From positions 1 to 34,676 of IMG/VR virus record IMGVR_UViG_3300030060_003698: a stretch of DNA of 34,676 nucleotides. One strand, 5' to 3'. This DNA is from a virus. Each line of letters opens with the position of its first letter. The stretch's first letter is position 1. The notes below the pieces were generated by a model. The model was not told the DNA's origin. It saw only the letters and a program-made list of their open reading frames with translations, and searched no databases. The translations under genes were made by a program, and so were the position numbers. Below, piece by piece: positions 1-7,172 of the stretch.

Positions 1-547
1 TACAGTTGCCAGAGGAAGATCACTTCTTGGAGAAAGAGGCGAAGAGCTAGACACAATCGTAGTTCACCCATCTGTTGCTTACTACCTATATCAGGTTGGT
101 ATGTTAACTTTCTCTACTTCTGCACTATCTACTGGAACTGGTATCCAGTGGGGTGGCGGTGGTGTTGGCATTACTGATAGATCAGTGGGCCAATTTGCTG
201 GTATGAACGTAGTTGTTGATTCTTCAGTTAACTCTGTAGTTCCTGGTTCAAGTGGACATATTAAGGAGTTCTACTGCTACTTAATCAAGTCTGGAACAAT
301 CCTTGAGGGTGTTCAGCAAGACTTAGCTATTGAAGCAGAAAGAAACGTACTTTCTAAGCAGGATGTTATCTCAGTTGATTATCACAGTACTTATCACATC
401 ATGGGTACTAAGTGGAATGATGCTGGTGACAACCCAACAAACTCTGACTTAGGAGCACAAGCTAAGTGGGCATTAACATACGATGCTGACTTAATTCCTA
501 TTGTTCAGTTAACAGTTAACACACCACTTGATAATACAACTCTTTAA
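1..547 (+). CDS. Major capsid protein, C-terminal part (truncated by window edge)
   Basis: The reading frame is open from base 2 to the stop at 545-547, giving about 181 residues with no natural start, so the N-terminus is missing. The segment EELDTIVVHPSVAYYLYQVG and the following stretch rich in Gly/Thr/Ser look like the late part of an HK97-type major capsid protein. Context agrees: a scaffold-like gene ends at the right edge (34620) and head-tail connector genes follow directly here. The protein would form the icosahedral shell. An internal ATG at 101 is in frame but is unlikely to be a start because coding sequence continues upstream of it. The family assignment rests mainly on position; the fold was not tested. 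Confidence 0.75.
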   Translation, partial: TVARGRSLLGERGEELDTIVVHPSVAYYLYQVGMLTFSTSALSTGTGIQWGGGGVGITDRSVGQFAGMNVVVDSSVNSVVPGSSGHIKEFYCYLIKSGTILEGVQQDLAIEAERNVLSKQDVISVDYHSTYHIMGTKWNDAGDNPTNSDLGAQAKWALTYDADLIPIVQLTVNTPLDNTTL

Positions 548-572
548 TAGATAACATTAAATTGTGGTCATC

Positions 573-603
573 AAACCTCACTAATTATTGGTGGGGTTTT
601 TTC
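573..603 (+). terminator. Rho-independent terminator after the capsid gene
   Basis: AAACCTCAC (573-581) pairs with GTGGGGTTT (591-599) with one G-U pair and a 9-nt loop. It is followed by a run of T. It lies about 25 bases after the capsid stop, a usual place to insulate the very strongly expressed capsid gene. Confidence 0.8.
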
Positions 604-639
604 TTTACGCTACAATAAAACTAAATTACTTTATCAATT

Positions 640-1170
640 GTGGCAGCAACTATAAATGCAACTATAAAAGATGCTAACGCTAATAGCTATGTCACATTGA
701 CAGAAGCTAATGATTATTTTGATACTTCCCCAGATTCTTCGACTTGGACAAATAAAACAGATGATCAGAAGAAGAGGGCATTAATATCAGCAACTAGATG
801 GATCGATACTTTAGTATTTTATGGAGACAGATGTGATGATGGACAAGCATTGAAATTTCCTAGAACAAATTATCAAGTAGATGGAGTTGAGTTAGCCTGT
901 ACTGCAATACCAAACAATATTAAATATGCACAATATGAACTAGCTAGAGCTTTAGCAAATGATACTGATGCTATTACTGGTACTACTGGAAAAGATGGTA
1001 ACTTTGAAGAAGTTAAGTTAGGAGATATTCAAGTTAAGTACAATACTGCAAGTCAGGGTACTGGATCTATAAATAATATTCTTGATGTTTACCCATGGCT
1101 ACAAAGTTATCTTGGAGCCTATATGCTTGGTGGAGCAGGTAGTTTTCAACTTAGGGTGGTAAGAGGATAA
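640..1170 (+). CDS. Head-tail connector (gp6/DnaT-like fold family)
   Basis: 176 aa with a GTG start. The segment SYVTLTEANDYFDT near residue 16, followed by WTNKTDDQKKRALISATRWID, is typical of a phage family annotated either as 'DnaT-like ssDNA-binding protein' or as head-tail connector/adaptor. It sits between the capsid and the head-closure gene, where an adaptor that docks under the portal is expected. No good Shine-Dalgarno is seen. TACAAT at 611-616, downstream of the terminator, could be a -10 box for the genes that follow, but no clear -35 is present. It overlaps the next gene by 1 base (taATGg). Confidence 0.75.
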   Translation: MAATINATIKDANANSYVTLTEANDYFDTSPDSSTWTNKTDDQKKRALISATRWIDTLVFYGDRCDDGQALKFPRTNYQVDGVELACTAIPNNIKYAQYELARALANDTDAITGTTGKDGNFEEVKLGDIQVKYNTASQGTGSINNILDVYPWLQSYLGAYMLGGAGSFQLRVVRG

Positions 1171-1553
1171 TGGCAGGTCAACTAGATTCATTATTGGCAA
1201 GCGTAGCAAAACAGGTTGTAGCTGATCTTGGAAGTTCTCTTGACACAACTATTACTTATACAAAGAAAGCTTCAGGGGTTTACAACACTAGCACTGGTGC
1301 TTATACAACAACAGACACTAGCTATAGCATTAAGGTTCCTATTGAGTTTGTAAAGTCAGAGGAAGATGAAGGTAAAGAGATGAGAAATGCAAAACTATAC
1401 ATAACTCCTGATTTAATAGGAGATAATCAGGTTGATTTTGATGACGAAATTACATTAAGTTATGCAGGATCTAATGTAACTGCAAAAATTTACGATATTG
1501 ATACAAGAAAGGGTGGGCAAGTTTATCTTTATACAGTGTTGGTACGATTCTAA
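1170..1553 (+). CDS. Head closure / head-tail joining protein
   Basis: 127 aa. Small, mostly beta protein with a pattern seen in head-closure (stopper) proteins: an N-terminal helix, then KVPIEFVKSEEDEGKEMR, then ITPDLIGDNQVDFDDEITL and a C-terminal YLYTVLVRF strand. It lies between the connector and a gp10-like protein and overlaps both by one base, so the genes are probably translationally coupled. The role (sealing the connector and providing the tail docking surface) is inferred from order and size more than from a recognised motif. Confidence 0.65.
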   Translation: MAGQLDSLLASVAKQVVADLGSSLDTTITYTKKASGVYNTSTGAYTTTDTSYSIKVPIEFVKSEEDEGKEMRNAKLYITPDLIGDNQVDFDDEITLSYAGSNVTAKIYDIDTRKGGQVYLYTVLVRF

Positions 1554-2083
1554 TGGCTAAAAGCAAAAAATTATTAAAAAGTGATCCTGTAGCTGATCTT
1601 GAAGCTCAAATAAATGCAGATTTTAATACAGTAATAAGAAAAGCACACGCTAGTCTTTCTACTAAAACATATAGTCCAGTTTATACAGGTTTTTTTGCTT
1701 CAAGTTGGAAGGTTGCAAATAGTCCTATACAAGCAACACAAAAAGTAGAAAACTTTAAACCTTGGGCTGACATAGCAAAAGAAGGTAAGAAAAAAAGACC
1801 AACTCCAAAAGTAAAAAAAGGTGGCCGTTTTCCAGTAAAAAGAACTTTTAACATAAATAAAAGTGTTTACATTGGTAATAGAGCTAAATATGCTAAATAT
1901 GCTTTAGAGGGGGGTAAGATTCAATATTTTGTTCAAGGTCGTTTAGCTAAAATAATACGAGATAATATGAAGGAGAAAAAAGGTAAGCTATTCTTATTAG
2001 GTGCACCAAATGTTGACGGTAAAGGAACAACAGGAGGTTTTGGTAACTTAGCTCCTGGTATCGGTTATTCTGACGTACTTTAA
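1553..2083 (+). CDS. HK97 gp10-like neck/tail completion protein
   Basis: 176 aa, strongly basic. The motif YSPVYTGFFASSWKV (about residues 42-56) followed later by YIGNRAKYAKYALEGG matches the HK97 gp10 pattern: a Tyr/Pro/Asp-type 'TG.l..SW.v' strand and then 'n...YA..lE.G'. The C-terminus carries a Gly-rich tail ending in GIGYSDVL. These proteins sit at the head-tail interface of long-tailed phages. Start is the ATG overlapping the previous stop by one base. Confidence 0.75.
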   Translation: MAKSKKLLKSDPVADLEAQINADFNTVIRKAHASLSTKTYSPVYTGFFASSWKVANSPIQATQKVENFKPWADIAKEGKKKRPTPKVKKGGRFPVKRTFNINKSVYIGNRAKYAKYALEGGKIQYFVQGRLAKIIRDNMKEKKGKLFLLGAPNVDGKGTTGGFGNLAPGIGYSDVL

Positions 2084-2085
2084 TT

Positions 2086-2514
2086 ATGACTTTAGTAAAA
2101 ACAAGAGCAGCATTTGAAAAAGCAGTTACAGATGCAGTTGTAGCTGCTGATAATACTGTTTCTGTAGTTTATGACAATGTTAGTTTTGTTACTCCTGGTA
2201 AAGCCGAAAAATATGTAACCATGACTGTAAATTTTGGACAATCTACAGTATTAATTCAAGGGGCTTCAGTAGATTATTATTCAGGAGTAGTCCAATGTAA
2301 TGTTTACGTTCCAAAAAATGCAGGGACTTCAGTTTTATCTGCTATATGTGAATCTGTTATTACAGGTCTGAAGTCTGTTAATGCTTCTAATTATACAGAT
2401 ACATTTAGTGTTTCACCTAGGACTTTGGATATTAATGGTCCTAATGTTTTAGAAATTGAAGATAGAAGTCATTTTGTTGGTGTAATATCTTGCCAATTTT
2501 CTACTAATGCCTAG
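2086..2514 (+). CDS. Tail terminator (gpU-like, DUF4128-like)
   Basis: 142 aa, starting 2 bases after the previous stop. Helix TRAAFEKAVTDAVVAAD, then strands with YVTMTVNFGQS and YYSGVVQCNVYVPKN, a helix around SAICESVITGL and a C-terminal HFVGVISCQFST strand. This alpha/beta layout and length fit small tail-terminator proteins that cap the tail tube and join it to the head. Gene order (gp10-like, tail terminator, chaperone, tape measure) supports it; in most phages the major tail protein follows here, but in this genome it is elsewhere (31292). Confidence 0.65.
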   Translation: MTLVKTRAAFEKAVTDAVVAADNTVSVVYDNVSFVTPGKAEKYVTMTVNFGQSTVLIQGASVDYYSGVVQCNVYVPKNAGTSVLSAICESVITGLKSVNASNYTDTFSVSPRTLDINGPNVLEIEDRSHFVGVISCQFSTNA

Positions 2515-2540
2515 TATAATAGAATAGCATTGTATTATTG

Positions 2541-2894
2541 ATGACTAGAGCAATTGAACTTTTGAAGAGTAGTTTTGGTGTAAGTCAACTATATCAACAT
2601 GATGTTAAAAAAGACGATAAACTTATTTTTAGTGTTTATTGGCATCCACTTACTATTGCTGAAAGAGAATTAATAACAAAAAAATCAAATAGTGATGATC
2701 CTAATGATTTTGCATTATCTTTAATGATTACAAAAGCATTAGATAAAAATGGAGATAGGCTTTTTCAAGATGGTGATAAAGCATCTCTAAGAAGAGAAGT
2801 TGAAGCAAATATTTTACAAGAGATACAATTAGCAATGATAGAAGCTGGTCAGACAAAGGGGGTAGAAGAGGCTAAAGCCGAATTAAAAAGCTGA
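2541..2894 (+). CDS. Tail assembly chaperone, short (gpG-like) form
   Basis: 117 aa from ATG 2541; an in-frame TTG at 2538 is less likely. The protein starts MTRAIELLKSSFGV and continues with YWHPLTIAERELITKKSN, a pattern of tail assembly chaperones located just before the tape measure. It ends with EAKAELKS at TGA 2892-2894. The downstream frame has no suitable start codon and is best explained by frameshifting (see the long form). The short form would be made in excess and bind the tape measure during tail assembly. Confidence 0.75.
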   Translation: MTRAIELLKSSFGVSQLYQHDVKKDDKLIFSVYWHPLTIAERELITKKSNSDDPNDFALSLMITKALDKNGDRLFQDGDKASLRREVEANILQEIQLAMIEAGQTKGVEEAKAELKS

Positions 2895-3081
2895 TAATCA
2901 ATGGAAATTTATTTTTTCATTAGCTAAAGAGTTAGGAAAAACTGTTGCTGAATTAACAGCAACTTTAACTGTTGAAGAGATGATTGGTTGGGCTGCTTTT
3001 TCAGAGCTTGAACATGAAGAATTTAAAAAAGAACAAGAGAAAATGCAAAGAGGTAGTGCTTTAAAGAGTAGAAAAAGGTAA
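2541..3081 (+). CDS. Tail assembly chaperone, frameshifted long (gpGT-like) form
   Basis: After LK at 2883-2888 the +1 frame continues without a stop as ADNQWKFIFSLAKELGKTVA and then ELTATLTVEEMIGWAAFSEL, ending at TAA 3079-3081. The W-F-lAkELg-TVaEL-...-eW.aF pattern is the well-known T-domain of lambda-like chaperones. The +1 frame is blocked by TAA at 2884-2886, so the shift must occur within 2886-2892. The fusion would be about 180 aa (117 minus the last residue, plus about 64). A separate start for the second part is unlikely: the only early ATG (2901) is in the wrong frame. Confidence 0.75.
2885..2894 (+). promoter_or_regulatory. Programmed frameshift site (+1, or -2)
   Basis: Sequence around the end of the short chaperone reads tta aaa agc tga. 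A tRNA-Lys on AAA 2886-2888 can move one base forward onto AAA 2887-2889 with full pairing, after which GCT GAT AAT CAA TGG continue the T-domain. A canonical -1 slip would enter the third frame, which does not carry the T-domain. A -2 slip is formally possible but would need re-pairing on TAA. The stop codon two codons after the Lys codon may favour pausing. Confidence 0.65.
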
Positions 3082-3111
3082 GATAGAGAAAATGTTTTAA
3101 TTTTTATAAGA

Positions 3112-5271
3112 GTGGCTGATTATAGCGTTGACATTAAACTTGCTGTTGCTGGAGCCAAACAATTAAAAGCTGCTCGTGCAGAAACTACCGCTTTAAGCAA
3201 AGAAATAAATACTCTTAATAAATTAGCTAATAAACAAAGTAAAACATTACCAAATTCTTTCAATACTTTAAATAAAGTTTTAGGTCAGGCAAAAGGCAAC
3301 TTAAATAAAGTCGCATTAGGTACAGAAAGATACTTTCGAGCTATAGGTGATGTTATAGATAAAGAAAAAAGAGTAAATCAAGCAATAAGGAGACAGGCAA
3401 CTGATTTGAAAGTAGTACAAAGATTAAAAACTAAAGGTTTAGAAATAAATACTAAAAATATACAACTGGTACGAAAAGAATTAGCAGATGAAATAAAATT
3501 AGCTCGTGCCAAGGAAAGAACTGCAAAGGCGAATAGAGCAAAAGGCAAGTCAGCAATGATGGCGAGGGGTATGGGTGGCAATTTACAAAACGCTATAGGT
3601 AGTGGAATTATTGGTGGTGGTTTTCCTTTACTTTTTGGACAAGGGCCAACGGCAGCTTTAGGAGGTGGTATTGGTGGATTAGCTGGTGGATTAATCGGAG
3701 GTCAAATGGGATTTGCACTTTCCATAGCTGGTACTACTATTGGAGGGGCTTTAGATGATTTAGCCAATGCTTTAGCAAAGCCTACAGAGAATATAGAAAA
3801 CCTTGTAGATAAATTTGGATTAGCAGGAACAGAGACAGGAGATTTAGCTTTAGAGCTGGAAGAGCTTGGTTTAAAATCGGCTGCTGCTGCTTTATTGCTT
3901 GAGAAAGGGAGAAAAGAGTTTGGATTATCTTCAGAAGAAATAGAAGAAAATACAAAAAAAATGACTGACTTTAAAAATGAAATTAATAAATTTGGAACAG
4001 CATTAACTTTATTAATGTCTAAAACTTTAGGCCCATTAATTACAGAAATAAATAATCTTATTGAAGGTAAAAAACCAAAGGGAATTTCGAGAGGGGTCAC
4101 AGGTGCGATAGATTTTTTTACTGCTAATATGTTTGATCTTGATAAAAGAGGTGGAATACTGGATGAAGGTATTGGAAAAAAAGCAGCTAACACAATATTA
4201 TTTGGACCAGGAGGTGATCCAACTAAGCCTAAACGTTTAATGGGTAATATTTCTGCTGCTGAAGGTGAAGCAGTAATTGGAGGAGTAAAATTAAATCCTA
4301 ATTTTGGAAAGAAATCTGATATTAAAATAGATACAAGATCTGATACAGAAAAACAACTAGAACTTTTAAAAGAGCAAGCAAAGTTCGAACAAAATATAGC
4401 TCCAATACAACAACGTTTAGAAATAGAGAAAAATAGATTTAAATTAAATTCTGCTGAAATAAATGTATTAAAAGAAGAAAACAAATTAACCAGTTTAAGA
4501 ACGAAGCTTGGAATACAAGAACAACAATTAGTGTTATTTCCAAACGATCTTAAGTTGAAGGATAAAATAGAAATATTGAAAACTGAAGTAAGTTTACAAA
4601 GGCAAATTCTTGAAAATGCACAGATACTAGCAGATCCTATACAAGCTCAAACGATCCAGTTAGATCAACAAATGAGAGTACTGATGGATCGAGGTTCTCA
4701 AATAGTTGCTTTATCACAAACTATTTCACAATCATTTGAAAGATCCTTTATGGGTATTATTAACGGAACTATGAGTGTGAACGATGCGTTTAGAAATATG
4801 TTGGGTAGCATAGCAAATCATTTTGCTCAGACTGCTGCAAAAATGATGGCTAATCAATTACAACGAGGCTTATTAGGATTTTTAGGTAATACAGTACTTG
4901 GTGCATTTGGAGGAGGAGGAGGAGGAAGTGCTCCTTTTATTACAGACACATTTTTAGGTGGCGGTGGAAGCAAGTTTTTAGATTTTGCTCCTGCCTTAAA
5001 ATTTGCAAACGGAGGGCGACCCCCTGTTGGTAAAGCTTCGATTGTAGGCGAAAGAGGCCCAGAACTTTTTGTTCCTAATACGGCAGGAACAATAGTTCCA
5101 AATCATGCTATGGGTGGCACAACTAATATAATAATAAATGTAGACGCATCTAGTTCTTCTTCTGATGGGGAACAAGGTCAAGCTAATGATATAGGAAATG
5201 CTTTCGCTGCTGCTATTCAAACTGAACTAATCAATCAAAAACGTCCTGGAGGGTTATTATCTAACGCATAA
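3112..5271 (+). CDS. Tail tape measure protein
   Basis: 719 aa with a GTG start. N-terminal half: Lys-rich helices with coiled-coil character (residues about 15-150). Middle: a long Gly-rich hydrophobic stretch (about 154-215, with GGGIGGLAGGLIGGQMGFAL) of the kind thought to insert into membranes. A second coiled-coil region spans about 400-510, followed by SQTISQSFERSFMGIINGTM, the usual conserved C-terminal block, and a GERGPELFVPN motif near 650 that is common in tape measures. It sets tail length; at roughly 1.5 angstrom per residue this suggests a tail near 100 nm (estimate). It follows the chaperone and precedes gpM, as in lambda. No lysozyme or peptidase domain is seen in it. Confidence 0.93.
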   Translation: MADYSVDIKLAVAGAKQLKAARAETTALSKEINTLNKLANKQSKTLPNSFNTLNKVLGQAKGNLNKVALGTERYFRAIGDVIDKEKRVNQAIRRQATDLKVVQRLKTKGLEINTKNIQLVRKELADEIKLARAKERTAKANRAKGKSAMMARGMGGNLQNAIGSGIIGGGFPLLFGQGPTAALGGGIGGLAGGLIGGQMGFALSIAGTTIGGALDDLANALAKPTENIENLVDKFGLAGTETGDLALELEELGLKSAAAALLLEKGRKEFGLSSEEIEENTKKMTDFKNEINKFGTALTLLMSKTLGPLITEINNLIEGKKPKGISRGVTGAIDFFTANMFDLDKRGGILDEGIGKKAANTILFGPGGDPTKPKRLMGNISAAEGEAVIGGVKLNPNFGKKSDIKIDTRSDTEKQLELLKEQAKFEQNIAPIQQRLEIEKNRFKLNSAEINVLKEENKLTSLRTKLGIQEQQLVLFPNDLKLKDKIEILKTEVSLQRQILENAQILADPIQAQTIQLDQQMRVLMDRGSQIVALSQTISQSFERSFMGIINGTMSVNDAFRNMLGSIANHFAQTAAKMMANQLQRGLLGFLGNTVLGAFGGGGGGSAPFITDTFLGGGGSKFLDFAPALKFANGGRPPVGKASIVGERGPELFVPNTAGTIVPNHAMGGTTNIIINVDASSSSSDGEQGQANDIGNAFAAAIQTELINQKRPGGLLSNA

Positions 5272-5273
5272 TT

Positions 5274-5624
5274 ATGGCAACTTTTCCTTCTATAACTCCA
5301 AGCTACGGAACACAAAAAAGAAGTATGCCTAATGTAATGGTAAATAAGTTTCAAGATGGATTTGAGCAACGTCAGATTATAGGTTTAGCAGCAAATCAAA
5401 ATGGTAAAGTTTATAGTCTTAAATTCAATAATATTTCAGAAACAGATGCAGATACTATTGAAACTTTTTTAGATGCTAGAGCAATAGATCAAGCTTCATT
5501 TACGTTTACACCCCCAGGGGAATCTGCATCGTCTAAATATGTCTGTGATAATTGGAATAAAACTATGAATTATCTAAATAGAGCTACAATATCAGCCACA
5601 TTTAGGGAGGTATTTGAACCCTAA
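5274..5624 (+). CDS. Minor tail protein M-like
   Basis: 116 aa. The pattern 'FPSITPSYGTQKRSMPNV', then FQDGFEQRQIIGLAANQNGK, then FLDARAIDQASFTFTPPGE and a final TISATFREVFEP is typical of the lambda gpM (minor tail, DUF-type 'phage-related protein') family. In lambda it takes part in the tail-tip complex with gpL, gpK, gpI and gpJ, and the same order follows here. It starts 2 bases after the tape-measure stop and overlaps gpL by one base. Confidence 0.85.
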   Translation: MATFPSITPSYGTQKRSMPNVMVNKFQDGFEQRQIIGLAANQNGKVYSLKFNNISETDADTIETFLDARAIDQASFTFTPPGESASSKYVCDNWNKTMNYLNRATISATFREVFEP

Positions 5625-6196
5625 TGGCTATACCAACAGATGAACTACAAAAAGTAAATCCTAGTGCCAAAATAGAACTTTTTGAAATACATTTAGTAGC
5701 TGCTTTGCATGGTAGTACTGATGTCAGTCGATTTCATAATGGAGTAAATATGAACAGTAATACTGATGTTGTATTTCAAGGAGCTACTTATACAAGAATA
5801 CCAATCGAAGCAAATGGTTTTGAATATACTGCGACAAATAAAACAATACCAAGGCCAACTTTAAGAATCAGTAATTTATTTTCACAGGTAACAGTATTGA
5901 TGATACAAGCAAACTTAACAACACCAAAAAATGATCTTAATGGAGCTAAATTTATTAGAAAAGTTACAATGATGAAATTTTTAGATAATTCAAATTTTTC
6001 AGGAGGCACTAATCCTTATGGAACGCCAGCTAATAATACTTATGATGACCAAACATTTTTTATTGACAGAAAAACTATAGAAAGTCCTGAATTTGTTGAA
6101 TTTGAATTAGCAAGTGCGTTAGATTTAACGAATAGAAGAGCACCTAAACGAATTATTACTCGTAAAGATTTTCCTTCCGTTGGTACGTTCAGATGA
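5624..6196 (+). CDS. Minor tail protein L-like, without the Cys-rich end
   Basis: 190 aa. It opens with TDELQKVNPSAKIELFEIHL and contains FIDRKTIESPEFVEFELASALDL and RRAPKRIITRKDFP, which are the standard gpL signatures. In lambda, gpL has a C-terminal domain with four cysteines that binds an iron-sulphur cluster. Here the protein ends soon after the KRIITRKDFPSVGTFR strand and contains no cysteine at all, so that domain is missing. It overlaps the next gene by 4 bases (ATGA). It would form part of the tail tip between gpM and the gpK/gpI protein. Confidence 0.85.
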   Translation: MAIPTDELQKVNPSAKIELFEIHLVAALHGSTDVSRFHNGVNMNSNTDVVFQGATYTRIPIEANGFEYTATNKTIPRPTLRISNLFSQVTVLMIQANLTTPKNDLNGAKFIRKVTMMKFLDNSNFSGGTNPYGTPANNTYDDQTFFIDRKTIESPEFVEFELASALDLTNRRAPKRIITRKDFPSVGTFR

Positions 6197-7170
6197 ACAC
6201 TTGGCAAGAACAAGCATTACACCATGCTAAAACTGAATTTCCTCAAGAATCTTGTGGATTGGTTATTGAAGTAGATGATATAAAACAATACTATCCATGT
6301 AACAACTTGTCTGCTGAAGGTGTGAATAGTTTTATCATAGATCCTGAAGATTGGGTTAAAGCGGAAGATATTGGTTCTATCTTACATATTTGTCATTCGC
6401 ATCCTAATGGTGATTTAACACCATCAGAAGAAGATATTAAAAGCTGTGATTATTTTGGTTTATCTTGGTTCATTTTTGACCCTACAAAGGACAAAGTGCA
6501 AGAATTAAAACCTAAAACAGAAAAACCTTTATTATCAAAAAATAAATTTATAGATAGAGAAAGAACGGAACAGGAAAAAGGCTTACGGAAGATTAAAGTT
6601 TATGGCAGATTAGCAGAATTAGTAGGCTGGCACGTTAATTATGCAGATGTTAAAAACATAAAAGAAGTTACAAAATATCTAGTATGTAATTATCCTAATG
6701 TTGAAGAATTTATAAATAAAGATTTAAATTTAATCAAAATAAATAATAAACCTATAGAAAATCAAGAAGATTTTAGTATGAATAGTGATGGTGACATAAC
6801 AATTATTCCGATTGTTTCTGGTGCATTCTGGTTTATTCCAGCAATCTTAATCGGTGGAGGAACTGTTTTGGCAGGTACAACCTTAGCTTTGAATGTTGCT
6901 TGGGTAGCTACTTTAGCTTCGTCATTAGTAACTGTTGGTGTAAGTATGGCAGTACAGGGAGTTACAAATATGTTATTTCCGCAACAGCAACCTAACTTTG
7001 GAGATAGTTCGGGTGTTAGCGATATGGATGCTAGAGAAAACTATTCTTTCAACGGAATACAAAATGTTTCAAGATCTGGAGTCGCAATTCCATTAATATA
7101 TGGGGAAGTCTTTACTGGATCTATAGTTGTAAGTTCTGGTACAGATACCGCCCCAGTGTTTAAGGACTAA
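6193..7170 (+). CDS. Fused tail-tip protein: JAMM peptidase (gpK N-term) + ubiquitin-like gpI
   Basis: 325 aa. Residues 1-110 are a JAB/JAMM metalloprotease domain: Glu19, then HSHPNGDLTPSEED at 68-81, a complete HxHx7SxxD zinc motif. In lambda gpK this is followed by an NlpC/P60 hydrolase; none is visible here. Instead, residues about 132-210 (KIKVYGRLAELVGW ... KPIENQEDFSMNSDGDITIIPI) look like the ubiquitin-like fold of gpI, followed by Gly/Ala-rich hydrophobic helices at about 210-262 and a C-terminus (GVAIPLIYGEV) typical of gpI. A JAMM protease and its possible ubiquitin-like substrate are thus one polypeptide. It overlaps gpL by 4 bases and precedes gpJ. Confidence 0.85.
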   Translation: MNTWQEQALHHAKTEFPQESCGLVIEVDDIKQYYPCNNLSAEGVNSFIIDPEDWVKAEDIGSILHICHSHPNGDLTPSEEDIKSCDYFGLSWFIFDPTKDKVQELKPKTEKPLLSKNKFIDRERTEQEKGLRKIKVYGRLAELVGWHVNYADVKNIKEVTKYLVCNYPNVEEFINKDLNLIKINNKPIENQEDFSMNSDGDITIIPIVSGAFWFIPAILIGGGTVLAGTTLALNVAWVATLASSLVTVGVSMAVQGVTNMLFPQQQPNFGDSSGVSDMDARENYSFNGIQNVSRSGVAIPLIYGEVFTGSIVVSSGTDTAPVFKD

Positions 7171-7172
7171 TT

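Noticed and set aside
2515-2540. TATAATAG right after the tail-terminator stop as an internal promoter
   Set aside because: The nearest -35-like box (TTGCCA) is 19 bases away and the spot is within a compact late operon; chance in AT-rich DNA is likely.
3702-4484. Long open frame (260 codons) on the minus strand
   Set aside because: It lies fully within the tape-measure gene; its Ser/Phe/Pro-rich product is typical of the reverse of AT-rich coding sequence, and no start site or neighbour supports it.
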